Source: Altericroceibacterium xinjiangense
GTDB lineage: Bacteria > Pseudomonadota > Alphaproteobacteria > Sphingomonadales > Sphingomonadaceae
NCBI RefSeq assembly: GCF_003958635.1
Contig: NZ_RSEK01000002.1
Location: 62,001-126,000 of the forward strand
Direction of reading: 5' to 3'
DNA length: 64,000 nucleotides
The position numbers and the translations under genes were made by a program. A model generated the notes under the pieces. The model worked only from the letters and a program-made list of their open reading frames with translations, did no database searches and was not told the origin of the DNA. Shown here piece by piece: positions 8,421 to 15,958 of the stretch. Every line of letters begins with the position of its first letter. Positions within the stretch are counted from its first letter, which is position 1.

Positions 8421-8699
8421 ATGCAGGCTCGTATCTTCAAGCGCCCGAAAAACGCGATGCAATCGGGCAAGGCGCTCACCGATCAGTGGGTACTCGATTT
8501 TGTGCCCGCGGAGGCGCAGCGCGCCGATCCGCTGATGGGCTGGGCGGGCAGCGGCGATACCCGCCGCCAGATCCAGCTCAGCTTCCCCAACCTTGAGGCA
8601 GCCAAGGCCTACGCCGAAAAGTACGGCATCGATGCCATGGTCCACCAGTCGCCGCCCCGCCGGCTGAAGCTCCAGGCCTACGCGGACAACTTCCGGTAG
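8421..8699 (+). CDS. NDUFS4-type complex I accessory subunit
   Basis: 92 residues. Matches the ETC complex I subunit conserved region (NDUFS4, 18 kDa): start MQARIFKRPKNAMQSGKA, WVLDF, then DPLMGWAGSGDTRRQIQLSF, EAAKAYAEKYG and terminal P-x-x-x-L-K-x-YADNF. In mitochondria and alphaproteobacteria this supernumerary subunit lies against the NADH-binding/N-module of complex I and stabilises it. The core nuo genes lie 24 kb away in this window, so it is unlinked, as usual in alphaproteobacteria. GGAAAG lies upstream of the ATG as ribosome-binding site. Confidence 0.93.
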   Translation: MQARIFKRPKNAMQSGKALTDQWVLDFVPAEAQRADPLMGWAGSGDTRRQIQLSFPNLEAAKAYAEKYGIDAMVHQSPPRRLKLQAYADNFR

Positions 8700-8707
8700 G
8701 TTTGCCT

Positions 8708-8748
8708 TGATGGAAGGGCCTGATGGGGAGGGTCTGATGGGAAGGGGT
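8708..8748 (+). repeat. three imperfect 13-14 bp tandem repeats
   Basis: TGATGG-aAGGGcC (8708-8720), TGATGGGGAGGGTC (8721-8734) and TGATGGGAAGGGGT (8735-8748) follow each other without spacer and end at the -35 of the SRP RNA promoter. A GGGGT-TGAA-ACCCC palindrome (8744-8757) overlaps the end. Function unknown; possibly an upstream promoter region or leftover slippage. Confidence 0.5.
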
Positions 8749-8776
8749 TGAAACCCCGCCCATTACCCGCCATACA
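8748..8776 (+). promoter_or_regulatory. promoter of the SRP RNA gene
   Basis: TTGAAA (8748-8753), 17-bp spacer, CATACA (8771-8776). The predicted start about 7 bp downstream coincides with the 5' strand of the SRP RNA terminal helix, which supports the call. Confidence 0.6.
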
Positions 8777-8781
8777 GGTTG

Positions 8782-8871
8782 CGGGAGTCGGGTGGACGTT
8801 CGCGTCCGCCAACTTGGTCAGGTCCGGAAGGAAGCAGCCACAACGGATGGCAGCGGGTCGCCCGGCTCCTT
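8782..8871 (+). ncRNA. ffs: small bacterial SRP RNA (4.5S-like)
   Basis: Contains the diagnostic domain IV loop GGTCAGGTCCGGAAGGAAGC (8816-8835) followed by CAGCC...GGATGGCAGC, the most conserved part of SRP RNA that binds Ffh. The ends pair: GGAGTCGGG (8784-8792) with CCCGGCTCC (8861-8869), and a GGTGGACG-TTCG-CGTCCGCC hairpin lies at 8791-8810, which competes for two bases. A T-run (8870-8874) follows at once as terminator. With Ffh and FtsY it targets nascent membrane proteins. Ends are accurate to a few bases. Confidence 0.93.
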
Positions 8872-8943
8872 TTTAGCGCAGAAGCGCTTCTCCTCTGATT
8901 CGCTCTCATGACAATCGGCTCGCCAGCCCCTACCTTCCGGGGC

Positions 8944-10731
8944 ATGGACGATTCAGGCGAGACATTCGGCGATACCCGGCCCGAGGACGCGGACGACCCG
9001 CAACCGACGGCTGCCGAACTGGAAGCGGCAGGCCAGTCGGCCTTGTTCGCTCCGCCGGACACCGCTCCGCAGCCGCCGAAGGCGCCGCCCGCTTCTGCAT
9101 CCCGAACGACAACGGTGGAGGCGGCTCAGCCTTACCGCGTGCTCGCCCGCAAGTACCGGCCGCAGACGTTCGCGGAATTGATCGGCCAGGATGCGATGGT
9201 TCGCACGCTGGCCAACGCAATCGCGCGCGACCGGCTGGCCCACGCCTTTCTGATGACCGGGGTTCGCGGGGTCGGCAAGACGTCCACCGCGCGGCTGATC
9301 GCCAAGGCGCTGAACTGCATCGGGCCTGACGGGCAGGGCGGACCGACGATCGATCCCTGCGGCCGGTGTGAGCCGTGCCGCGCGATTGCCGAAGGCCGCC
9401 ACATCGACGTGATCGAGATGGACGCCGCAAGCCACACCGGCGTGGACGACGTGCGCGAGATCATCGAAGCTGTGCGCTATGCGGCCGTTTCGGCACGCTA
9501 CAAGATCTACATCATCGACGAGGTCCACATGCTGTCGCGCAACGCGTTCAACGCGTTGCTGAAGACGCTGGAAGAACCGCCGCCGCACGTGAAGTTCCTG
9601 TTCGCGACCACCGAGGTCGAAAAGCTGCCCGTGACGGTACTCAGCCGCACGCAGCGCTTCGACTTGCGGCGCATCCCCACGTCCTTGCTGCAGGATCATT
9701 TCGGGAAGATCTGCGAGCAGGAAGGAGTCGGGGCAGAAGACGAGGCGCTGCAGATGATCGCGTCGGCCGCCGACGGGTCGGTGCGCGACGGACTGTCGAT
9801 CCTCGACCAGGCCATTGCCCATGCGGACCTGGAGACGGGCGGCACCGTAACTGCGGAGCGGGTGCGCGACATGCTGGGCCTGTCGGACAAGGGTGCGCAG
9901 CGCCGGCTCTTCGCCACCCTGCTCGAAGCCCAGCCGAAAGCGATGCTGGAGGAAGTCGCCCGGCAGTACGCCCTCGGCATCGAGCCGGTGGCGCTGATGC
10001 GCTCAACGATGGAACTGGTCCACCGGATCACCGTCGCGCAGATCAGCGGCGCCGGGGACGCGGCCAGTCCGGAGGAACAGCAAACGCTCGAAGACTGGGC
10101 GGGCAAGCTGTCGGCCGGGCAATTGCATCGGCTGTGGCAATTGCTGCTGAAAGGGTACGAGGAAGTGCGCGGCGCGCCCGATCCGCTGGTTGCGGCGCAG
10201 ATGGCCTTGCTGCGCGTGCTCCATGCTTCCGCCATGCCCGATCCGGGTGAACTGGCGCGCAAGCTGGATGAAATGGCCGCAGGCGGAGTTGCGCTTGCCG
10301 CGCAGGCTCCCGCGCAAGTCGGCACTTCCGCGGCAGCTCCTGTCGCTCTGGATTGGGGGGCTTTGTGCGACCAGGTGGAATCCACCGGCCAGCTCCGTGT
10401 CGCGCAAGTGATGCGCGACTGGATCAGGGTGATCGAACTGGTTCCGGGACGGCTGGTCTATGCCCTGTCACCGGGCATGTCGGACGACCCGGGGACGGAA
10501 ATCCGCGATGCCCTGCGGCAGGTCACCGGCGAGAGGTGGGACGCCGAACGCGGCGCGGGTGAGGGAGCGCTGAGCTTGCGTGAGCAGGCGGAAGCCGCCA
10601 AGGCTGCCGAACAAGAGCAAATCCGTCGCTCTCCGCTGGTCGAGGCTGCGTTCGCGGCCTTCCCGGAGGCAGAGCTGATCGAAGCCGAAGAAGCGCCGCG
10701 AGGCGATCGCAACTGGAGCAGACGAGCATGA
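8944..10731 (+). CDS. dnaX: DNA polymerase III subunit gamma/tau
   Basis: 595 residues from ATG 8944 (an upstream in-frame ATG at 8908 adds 12 residues and has no clear ribosome-binding site). After an acidic, Pro-rich N-terminal extension of about 60 residues comes the conserved YRVLARKYRPQTFAELIGQ, Walker A GVRGVGKTS, zinc-binding Cys cluster (C-x...-C-G-R-C-E-P-C), DEVHMLSRNAFNALLKTLEEPP (Walker B and SRC region SRTQRFDLRR). The C-terminal third is the tau part that binds the polymerase. It is the clamp-loader ATPase. No A-rich slippery heptamer for gamma production was noticed. It overlaps the YbaB gene by 4 nt (ATGA). Confidence 0.95.
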   Translation: MDDSGETFGDTRPEDADDPQPTAAELEAAGQSALFAPPDTAPQPPKAPPASASRTTTVEAAQPYRVLARKYRPQTFAELIGQDAMVRTLANAIARDRLAHAFLMTGVRGVGKTSTARLIAKALNCIGPDGQGGPTIDPCGRCEPCRAIAEGRHIDVIEMDAASHTGVDDVREIIEAVRYAAVSARYKIYIIDEVHMLSRNAFNALLKTLEEPPPHVKFLFATTEVEKLPVTVLSRTQRFDLRRIPTSLLQDHFGKICEQEGVGAEDEALQMIASAADGSVRDGLSILDQAIAHADLETGGTVTAERVRDMLGLSDKGAQRRLFATLLEAQPKAMLEEVARQYALGIEPVALMRSTMELVHRITVAQISGAGDAASPEEQQTLEDWAGKLSAGQLHRLWQLLLKGYEEVRGAPDPLVAAQMALLRVLHASAMPDPGELARKLDEMAAGGVALAAQAPAQVGTSAAAPVALDWGALCDQVESTGQLRVAQVMRDWIRVIELVPGRLVYALSPGMSDDPGTEIRDALRQVTGERWDAERGAGEGALSLREQAEAAKAAEQEQIRRSPLVEAAFAAFPEAELIEAEEAPRGDRNWSRRA

Positions 10732-11069
10732 AATCGATGGAAGAGATGCTGCAGGCCGCGCAGCAGGCCGCCGAAACGATCCAGAAGCAGATGGGCGAGG
10801 CTCAGGCCAAGCTCGACACCGTCGAAGTGGAAGGGTCCTCTGGCGGAGGTCTGGTAAAGATACGTGCCACCGCCAAGGGGCGTATCCTCGGTGTATCGAT
10901 CGACGACAGCCTGATCGTGCCGAACGACAAGCAGGTGCTGGAAGACCTGATTACCGCTGCATTCAATGACGCGCGGACCAAGGCGGACAACGCCGCCAAC
11001 GCCGAAATGAGCCGCATCCAGCAGGGCATCGGCTTGCCGCCCGGCTTCAACTTTCCCGGAATGGGCTGA
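10728..11069 (+). CDS. YbaB/EbfC family nucleoid-associated protein
   Basis: 113 residues. MKSMEEMLQAAQQAAETIQKQMGEAQAKLDTVEVEG is the YbaB N-terminal helix and strand; G-G-L-V-K-I-R-A-T-A-K-G and D-x-x-V-L-E-D-L-I-x-A-A-x-N-D-A are the core motifs; the Met/Pro-rich tail LPPGFNFPGMG is typical. These tweezer-shaped dimers bind DNA without strict sequence specificity. The dnaX-ybaB pairing is conserved in bacteria (usually with recR, which is not here). Start overlaps dnaX by 4 nt, so translation is coupled. Confidence 0.93.
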   Translation: MKSMEEMLQAAQQAAETIQKQMGEAQAKLDTVEVEGSSGGGLVKIRATAKGRILGVSIDDSLIVPNDKQVLEDLITAAFNDARTKADNAANAEMSRIQQGIGLPPGFNFPGMG

Positions 11070-11070
11070 A

Positions 11071-11119
11071 CCAGGCCTATCAAGCCGCAAGGCCTGGACT
11101 TCTCCGGTCTTGCGGCTTG
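11071..11119 (+). terminator. mutually exclusive hairpins after ybaB
   Basis: Stem 1: CCAGGCC (11071-11077) with GGCCTGG (11091-11097). Stem 2: an 11-bp perfect inverted repeat CAAGCCGCAAG (11081-11091) with CTTGCGGCTTG (11109-11119). The two share bases and cannot form together. There is no clean T-run (only GCTTTTG about 12 nt on), so this could be a weak terminator for dnaX-ybaB or a switch in a read-through transcript into lon. Confidence 0.45.
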
Positions 11120-11174
11120 AGCACCGACCGCTTTTGCCATCCTGACGGGGGTTCCCGCTAGGTGGCCTTCCGGC

Positions 11175-11203
11175 ATTGCAGCGTCCTGCGCCGCACCCCA
11201 TAT
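11175..11203 (+). promoter_or_regulatory. candidate heat-shock (RpoH) promoter of lon
   Basis: ATTGCAG (11175-11181), 14-bp spacer, CCCCATAT (11196-11203), against the sigma-32 pattern CTTGAAA-N11-16-CCCCATNT. The -10 is an excellent match, the -35 moderate. It lies 58 bp before the lon start; lon is a classic RpoH target. Confidence 0.5.
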
Positions 11204-11260
11204 TCGGTTGCAAGCAAATGGGCTGCGCCGCGGCGCGCCAGCAATGGACTGTCTGATTTT

Positions 11261-13651
11261 ATGAATTCCTTCCCTCTCCTTCCCCTGCGGGACATCGTTG
11301 TTTTCCCCGGCATGGTCGTGCCGCTGTTCGTCGGCCGTGAGAAATCGGTCGCCGCACTCGAAGCGGCAATGGAAGCGGACAAGGACATCTTCCTGCTCGC
11401 CCAGCTCGATCCCGGGTGTGACGATCCCGCGCGTGACGATCTCTACGACGTCGGCGTGGTCGCGCAGGTTCTGCAGTTGCTGAAGCTGCCCGACGGCACG
11501 GTGCGCGTGCTGGTCGAGGGGCAGAGCCGCGCCACGCTCAAGACGATGCGCGAGGAAGGCGGCTGCATGATCGCCGATGTCGACATGCAGGAAGAACAGA
11601 CTGCGTCGGGCAACGAGGTCGCGGCGATGATGCGCTCCGCGCTAGAGCAGTTCGCGGACTACGCCAAGCTCAACAAGAAGCTGCCCGAGGACCTTGAGGA
11701 AGAGCTTTCCGCGATCGACGACGCGGGCCGCCTGGCCGACGCGATCGCTGCAAATCTTTCAGCGAAAGTCGCGACGAAGCAGTCGCTGCTGACCGAACCC
11801 GATCCGCTGAAGCGGCTGGAAATGGTCTATTCGATCATGGAAGGCGAACTGTCGGTGCTGCAGGTGGAGCGGAAGATCCGCGGCCGCGTGAAGCGCCAGA
11901 TGGAGAAGACGCAGCGCGAGTATTACCTCAACGAACAGCTGAAGGCGATCCAGTCCGAATTGGGCGGTGACGAAGGCGAGGGTGACGAGCTCGCCACGCT
12001 GCAGGAAAAGATCGAATCCCTGAAGCTGTCCAAGGAAGCGAAGGCCAAGGCAACTTCCGAGCTCAAGAAGCTGCGCACGATGCAGCCGATGAGCGCGGAA
12101 GCCACCGTGGTACGCAACTATCTCGATGTGCTGCTCGGCCTGCCGTGGGGCAAGAAGAGCCGACTGAAGAAGGACATCGGTAAGGCGCAGGAAGTCCTCG
12201 ACGAGGATCACTACGCGCTGGACAAGGTGAAGGACCGGATCGTCGAGTATCTCGCAGTTCAGGCACGCACCAACAAGCTGAAGGGCCCGATCCTGTGCCT
12301 CGTAGGCCCGCCGGGCGTCGGCAAGACCAGCCTGGGCAAGTCGATTGCCAAGGCGACCGGGCGCGAGTTCGTGCGCCAGTCCCTTGGCGGTGTGCGCGAC
12401 GAGGCGGAGATTCGCGGTCACCGGCGCACTTATATCGGGTCGCTACCGGGCAAGATCGTCAGCAACTTGCGGCGAGCCGGTACGTCCAATCCTCTGTTCC
12501 TGCTCGACGAGATCGACAAGCTGGGCCAGGATTTCCGCGGCGATCCCGCGTCGGCTCTGCTTGAGGTGCTCGATCCGGAACAGAACTCTAAGTTCCAGGA
12601 CCATTATCTTGAGCTGGATATCGACTTGTCCGACGTGATGTTCGTCTGCACGGCGAACTCGCTCAACCTGCCGCAGCCGCTGCTGGACCGGATGGAGATC
12701 ATCCGGCTGGAAGGTTACACCGAAGACGAAAAGGTCGAGATCGCGCAGCGCCACCTCATTGAAAAGCAGGTGGAGGCGCACGGACTCGAGAAGGACGAGT
12801 TCGAACTGGCTGAGCCGGCATTGCGCGACCTGATCCGTTATTACACGCGCGAAGCCGGCGTGCGGACGCTGGAGCGTGAGATCGCGAGGCTGGCGCGCAA
12901 GTCGTTGCGCAAGATTCTGGAAGGCGACGCGGACCAGGTCACGATCACGCCCGACAATCTCGGTGACTTTGCAGGGGTCCGGAAGTTCCGCCACGGTATG
13001 TCCGACGACGAAGCGCAGGTGGGTGCGGTAACCGGCCTTGCCTGGACCGAAGTCGGGGGCGAGCTGCTGACGATCGAGAGCGTCACTACCCCGGGCAAGG
13101 GGGAGATCAAGACGACCGGCAAGCTCGGTGAAGTCATGAACGAAAGCGTGGCCGCTGCCTTCAGCTTCGTGAAGGCGCGGGCGCCGGCGTACGGCATCAA
13201 GCCCTCGATCTTCCAGCGGAAGAACATCCACATCCACTTGCCGGAAGGGGCTGTACCCAAGGATGGGCCAAGCGCAGGCATCGGGATGGTCACTTCGATC
13301 GTTTCGACCCTTACAGGCATCGCGGTACGTCCCGATGTCGCCATGACCGGTGAGGTTACGCTGCGGGGTCGGGTTCTGCCGATTGGCGGGTTGAAGGAAA
13401 AGCTGCTTGCCGCGCTGCGCGGCGGGATCAAGACGGTGCTCATCCCGGAGGAAAACCAGAAGGATCTGGTCGAGATACCGGATAACGTGAAGGAAGGTCT
13501 TGATATCATTGCCGTAGCGCATGTCGATCAGGTGCTGGAACGTGCGCTCACAGCACTGCCCGCTCCGATCGAGTGGACAGAGGCGGATGATCTCGCGAGC
13601 CAGCCGAGCCCTCCGCACGTTGCAAGCGGCGCCGCCAGCGTTGCCCACTAG
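11261..13651 (+). CDS. lon: ATP-dependent protease La (Lon)
   Basis: 796 residues from ATG 11261 (MNSFPLLPLRDIVVFPGMVVPLFVGR, the standard LonA N-terminus); the frame opens further upstream at 11162, but that leader would be non-homologous. The N-terminal substrate domain has a coiled coil, then AAA+ domain with Walker A GPPGVGKTS and sensor regions, and protease domain with catalytic Ser in KDGPSAGI and the Lys about 40 residues later in GGLKEKLLAA. It degrades misfolded and regulatory proteins in the cytoplasm. The lon-hup order is conserved in proteobacteria. A possible heat-shock promoter precedes it. Confidence 0.97.
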   Translation: MNSFPLLPLRDIVVFPGMVVPLFVGREKSVAALEAAMEADKDIFLLAQLDPGCDDPARDDLYDVGVVAQVLQLLKLPDGTVRVLVEGQSRATLKTMREEGGCMIADVDMQEEQTASGNEVAAMMRSALEQFADYAKLNKKLPEDLEEELSAIDDAGRLADAIAANLSAKVATKQSLLTEPDPLKRLEMVYSIMEGELSVLQVERKIRGRVKRQMEKTQREYYLNEQLKAIQSELGGDEGEGDELATLQEKIESLKLSKEAKAKATSELKKLRTMQPMSAEATVVRNYLDVLLGLPWGKKSRLKKDIGKAQEVLDEDHYALDKVKDRIVEYLAVQARTNKLKGPILCLVGPPGVGKTSLGKSIAKATGREFVRQSLGGVRDEAEIRGHRRTYIGSLPGKIVSNLRRAGTSNPLFLLDEIDKLGQDFRGDPASALLEVLDPEQNSKFQDHYLELDIDLSDVMFVCTANSLNLPQPLLDRMEIIRLEGYTEDEKVEIAQRHLIEKQVEAHGLEKDEFELAEPALRDLIRYYTREAGVRTLEREIARLARKSLRKILEGDADQVTITPDNLGDFAGVRKFRHGMSDDEAQVGAVTGLAWTEVGGELLTIESVTTPGKGEIKTTGKLGEVMNESVAAAFSFVKARAPAYGIKPSIFQRKNIHIHLPEGAVPKDGPSAGIGMVTSIVSTLTGIAVRPDVAMTGEVTLRGRVLPIGGLKEKLLAALRGGIKTVLIPEENQKDLVEIPDNVKEGLDIIAVAHVDQVLERALTALPAPIEWTEADDLASQPSPPHVASGAASVAH

Positions 13652-13753
13652 GGCAGCAAAGGTCGGTGCTTTGCCGGGCCAGCTCGTCTCGCTGGGTCCC
13701 ACCGCGGCTGGAGTGCGATTGGTCGCCGGGAAATAAGTGTTTGCGCGTTGAAG

Positions 13754-13772
13754 CACGCTTTCGCGTGGTTTT
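13754..13772 (+). terminator. small hairpin after lon
   Basis: CACGC-TTTC-GCGTG (13754-13767) followed by GTTTT, about 100 bp after the lon stop. Weak terminator candidate. The rest of 13652-13880 holds no gene; it must contain the hup promoter but no clear -35/-10 pair stands out. Confidence 0.3.
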
Positions 13773-13880
13773 GCCCTAGACAGGCGGCGGAAAACTCGCT
13801 CAAGTCGCGACATCGCAACCGCGATTCAGACAGTGGATTTTTCGTCACAGGCCTAGCTGATTGAGGGGGTGTTTTCTGAA

Positions 13881-14153
13881 ATGAACAAGAACGAGTTGAT
13901 CGGAGCCGTTGCGGATTCCAGTGGCCTTTCGCGCAGCGATGCCACCAAGGCGGTTGATGGGGTGTTCGACGCGATCACCGGTACACTGAAGAACGGCGAC
14001 GAAGTGCGTCTGGTCGGATTCGGCACCTTCTCCGTTGCAAAGCGCAAGGCGTCCACCGGCCGCAACCCTCGCACGGGTGAACCGATGGAAATCAAGGCTT
14101 CCACCCAGCCGAAGTTCAAGCCCGGCAAGGGCCTGAAGGACGCGGTGCAGTAA
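13881..14153 (+). CDS. HU family DNA-binding protein
   Basis: 90 residues from ATG 13881, the exact HU length; GAGGGGG 15 nt upstream is the ribosome-binding site, and an in-frame ATG at 13869 is rejected on length. Full HU pattern: MNKNELI, dimerisation helices, then DNA-clasping arm GFGTFSVAKRKASTGRNPRTGEPMEIKAS with the intercalating RNP motif, and P-x-F-K-P-G-K-x-L-K-D-A-V. It is a histone-like nucleoid protein. A strong terminator follows directly, so it ends its own short transcript. Confidence 0.97.
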   Translation: MNKNELIGAVADSSGLSRSDATKAVDGVFDAITGTLKNGDEVRLVGFGTFSVAKRKASTGRNPRTGEPMEIKASTQPKFKPGKGLKDAVQ

Positions 14154-14170
14154 GCCGTTTCCAGTTGGGT

Positions 14171-14208
14171 AAAAAAAGGGCCGCTGCCGGAAGGTAGCGG
14201 CCCTTTTT
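14171..14208. terminator. bidirectional rho-independent terminator
   Basis: GGGCCGCTGCC (14178-14188), loop GGAA, GGTAGCGGCCC (14193-14203), then TTTTT; seven A's precede the stem, so it works for both the HU gene (+) and rlmB (-), which converge here. Confidence 0.93.
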
Positions 14209-14252
14209 GTTTACGTGTGTGCCTTCAGTCGCTTGTCTCTGCGAGGTGTGCG

Positions 14253-15047
14253 TCAGGCGCGGCGAGTCGCCACCGCGTAAAGCGCGATCGCGGCTGCATT
14301 GGAGACGTTGAGACTTTCCATTGCCTCGCTGATCGGCAGGCGAGCCAGGGCGTCGCAGTGATCCGCCACGTTCGGCCGCAAACCTTCTCCTTCCGCACCG
14401 AGCACCAGTGCCACTGGCCCTGAAGGCAAAGCCTCGCCAAACGTCTGCGCGCCTTCCCCTGCCAGTCCGATTCGCCAGTATCCAGCCTCGGCGATGTCCT
14501 CCAGCGCCCGGGACAAGTTCACGACACGCACCCAAGGGACAATTTCCAGTGCCCCGGATGCGGATTTCGCCACAACGCCGCTCTCCGGCGGGGCATGCCG
14601 ATCCTGCGTGATAATGGCAGCGGCATCGAATGCGGCGGCGGAACGCAAGATCGCGCCGAGGTTATGGGGATCGGTTACCTGGTCTAGCACGACCAGCGGC
14701 CGTGCGGGATCGCTCGTGAGTACCTCGTCGAGATGAAGGTCCTGCAGCGGCTCACATTCGAGTACCAGTCCCTGATGCGGCGCGTCACGTGCCACCAGTC
14801 GCGCCAGATCGGTGCCGTCTGCGTACTCGATCGGGAAATCGGCAGGCAGCTCACCATCGAGTGAGGCGATCGCTTCGCGGGTGGCCCACAGCTTGCGGTG
14901 CTCTCGATCCGGATTCTTCAGGGCAGCTTCCACTGCGTGGCGCCCCCACAGGCGCACGTGGCCCTGACTGGCGCGGCCTGACCCGCGGCCGCCCTGCATT
15001 CGTCCTGCGCGACCGCGCAGGGCCTTTTTCTCACCGCGTTTTGCCAT
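14253..15047 (-). CDS. rlmB: 23S rRNA 2'-O-ribose methyltransferase, TrmH/RlmB family
   Basis: 264 residues from ATG 15047, preceded by AGAAGGGAA. A basic N-terminal segment (MAKRGEKKALRGRAGRMQ), then the RNA-binding substrate domain (RLWGRHAVEAAL), then the SPOUT knotted domain: VVLDQVTDPHNLGAILRSAAAF (motif 1), LVLGAEGEGLRP (motif 2) and LPISEAMESLNVSNAAAIALY (motif 3). It methylates ribose of 23S rRNA (G2251 in E. coli RlmB) with SAM. A longer frame reaching 15296 is antisense to tRNA-Tyr and is rejected. It converges on the HU gene. Confidence 0.92.
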   Translation of the reverse strand: MAKRGEKKALRGRAGRMQGGRGSGRASQGHVRLWGRHAVEAALKNPDREHRKLWATREAIASLDGELPADFPIEYADGTDLARLVARDAPHQGLVLECEPLQDLHLDEVLTSDPARPLVVLDQVTDPHNLGAILRSAAAFDAAAIITQDRHAPPESGVVAKSASGALEIVPWVRVVNLSRALEDIAEAGYWRIGLAGEGAQTFGEALPSGPVALVLGAEGEGLRPNVADHCDALARLPISEAMESLNVSNAAAIALYAVATRRA

Positions 15048-15190
15048 GATATTCCCTTCTGGTCCGCGCTCCTGCCAGTCGCCCCATTGACACGCAAGCC
15101 CAGCTTCGCCATGGACCCCGGCACTCGGCCGGAGATGCTTCTCTCCGAACAGAACAGCACCTCGCGGGCAACCCCGCACCGGCGTGATGT

Positions 15191-15276
15191 GGACAGGTGG
15201 CCGAGTGGTTAAAGGCAGCAGACTGTAAATCTGCCCGCGCAAGCGTACGCTGGTTCGAATCCAGCCCTGTCCACCA
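15191..15276 (+). tRNA. tRNA-Tyr (GTA)
   Basis: 86 nt including encoded CCA. Acceptor GGACAGG/CCTGTCC, anticodon stem GCAGA/TCTGC around CTGTAAA (anticodon GTA), T-arm GCTGG-TTCGAAT-CCAGC and a long variable arm (class II), as expected for bacterial tRNA-Tyr. A perfect -35 TTGACA lies at 15087-15092, though its -10 is unclear. The 5' neighbour rlmB is divergent. Confidence 0.97.
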
Positions 15277-15388
15277 TTCGCCTTTTCTGAAGCCAAGGTC
15301 TCAAGCCTGGTTCCGTGGCCAAGCCGGTTATGGAACGCCGCTGGCGCTGTCGGGTCCGAGCAGCTTTGTGGGAAGACCTTAGGCAGTC

Positions 15389-15435
15389 AAAAAAATGACC
15401 TCGCGGGGACGGGAAGTCCGGGGGGGCGAGGTCAT
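15389..15435 (-). terminator. rho-independent terminator of the candidate small RNA
   Basis: Inverted repeat ATGACCTCGC (15395-15404) with GCGAGGTCAT (15426-15435), inner GGAC/GTCC, and a run of seven A's at 15389-15395 which reads as T's on the minus strand. Confidence 0.85.
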
Positions 15436-15610
15436 GAGGTTCCTTGGGGTTTATAAGCGCCTTCAATGAGCGCGGATGGAGCAGGTTCCTGCCCTGTGGT
15501 TACTACCTAGCGCAGTCCTGTCCTACGGCGGTTCAACAGGCAGTCACCGGGACGCGGAGGACCTTTCATCTCCCTTCCGCGAACTGGAACAGCAGGCGCC
15601 TCCCGCTGGA
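15389..15610 (-). ncRNA. candidate structured small RNA, 6S-like topology
   Basis: No protein gene fits 15277-15958 upstream of the SNase-like gene, but the minus strand ends in a textbook terminator (15389-15435). Before it, the minus transcript folds as one long irregular hairpin: terminal stem GCGCCT/AGGCGC (15594-15599 with 15457-15462), then CGCGGA/TCCGCG, a large central bubble, then GGTGACTGCC against GGTAGTAACC (one mismatch, one wobble), with an apical CCTGT/ACAGG. A 160-220 nt rod with a central bubble and its own terminator resembles 6S RNA, which binds RNA polymerase. I do not recognise conserved 6S primary sequence, so the family is inference. The 5' end is a guess. Confidence 0.5.
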
Positions 15611-15884
15611 ACGCGGATAAAGCGAAAGAAAAATCGTCACTGTCTATCCTGAGAAATCAGGGGGCGGTTTTCCTAAGTTGCTGGAATGATTGGACGCAGT
15701 TGAAAGATTGCGCCGCAGCAAGCCTCGCGTGGTGTACGCCGCAGCATTCCGCGGCATTTACCTATATTGACGTTCCGCCGAACCGACATAAATTGGTCGT
15801 TGTCACCCATAGGACGGGAGATCCGAGTGGGGGCCCTACCGGCACTGGGAGAGCGTGCCGGGCCCGACGCCGCCAAGGGTAAAG

Positions 15885-15911
15885 CGCAACGAAGCTTCCG
15901 GCTTCGTTGCG
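15885..15911 (-). terminator. strong hairpin downstream of the SNase-like gene
   Basis: Perfect 11-bp stem CGCAACGAAGC (15885-15895) with GCTTCGTTGCG (15901-15911), 5-nt loop. On the minus strand it lies about 48 bp after the stop and is followed by CTTTACCC, so the T-run is poor. Apart from this, 15611-15958 shows nothing I can assign. Confidence 0.5.
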
Positions 15912-15958
15912 GCGGCTACTTCCCGATCTGAGTGCGCAACGTACAGGCGCCGGCCTGT

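Noticed and set aside
5930-8479. 849-residue open frame on the minus strand opposite hrpB
   Set aside because: It is exactly antisense to a well-supported helicase gene, has no recognisable domain and an Arg/Gly/Pro/His-rich composition typical of GC-rich shadow frames.
12443-13813. 456-residue minus-strand frame opposite lon
   Set aside because: Shadow frame; no domain, covers the conserved Lon protease domain.
15048-15296. N-terminal extension of rlmB reading through the tRNA-Tyr antisense
   Set aside because: The extension is the well-known spurious translation of an antisense tRNA (QGWIRTSVRLRGQIYSLLPL); a good start with ribosome-binding site exists at 15047.
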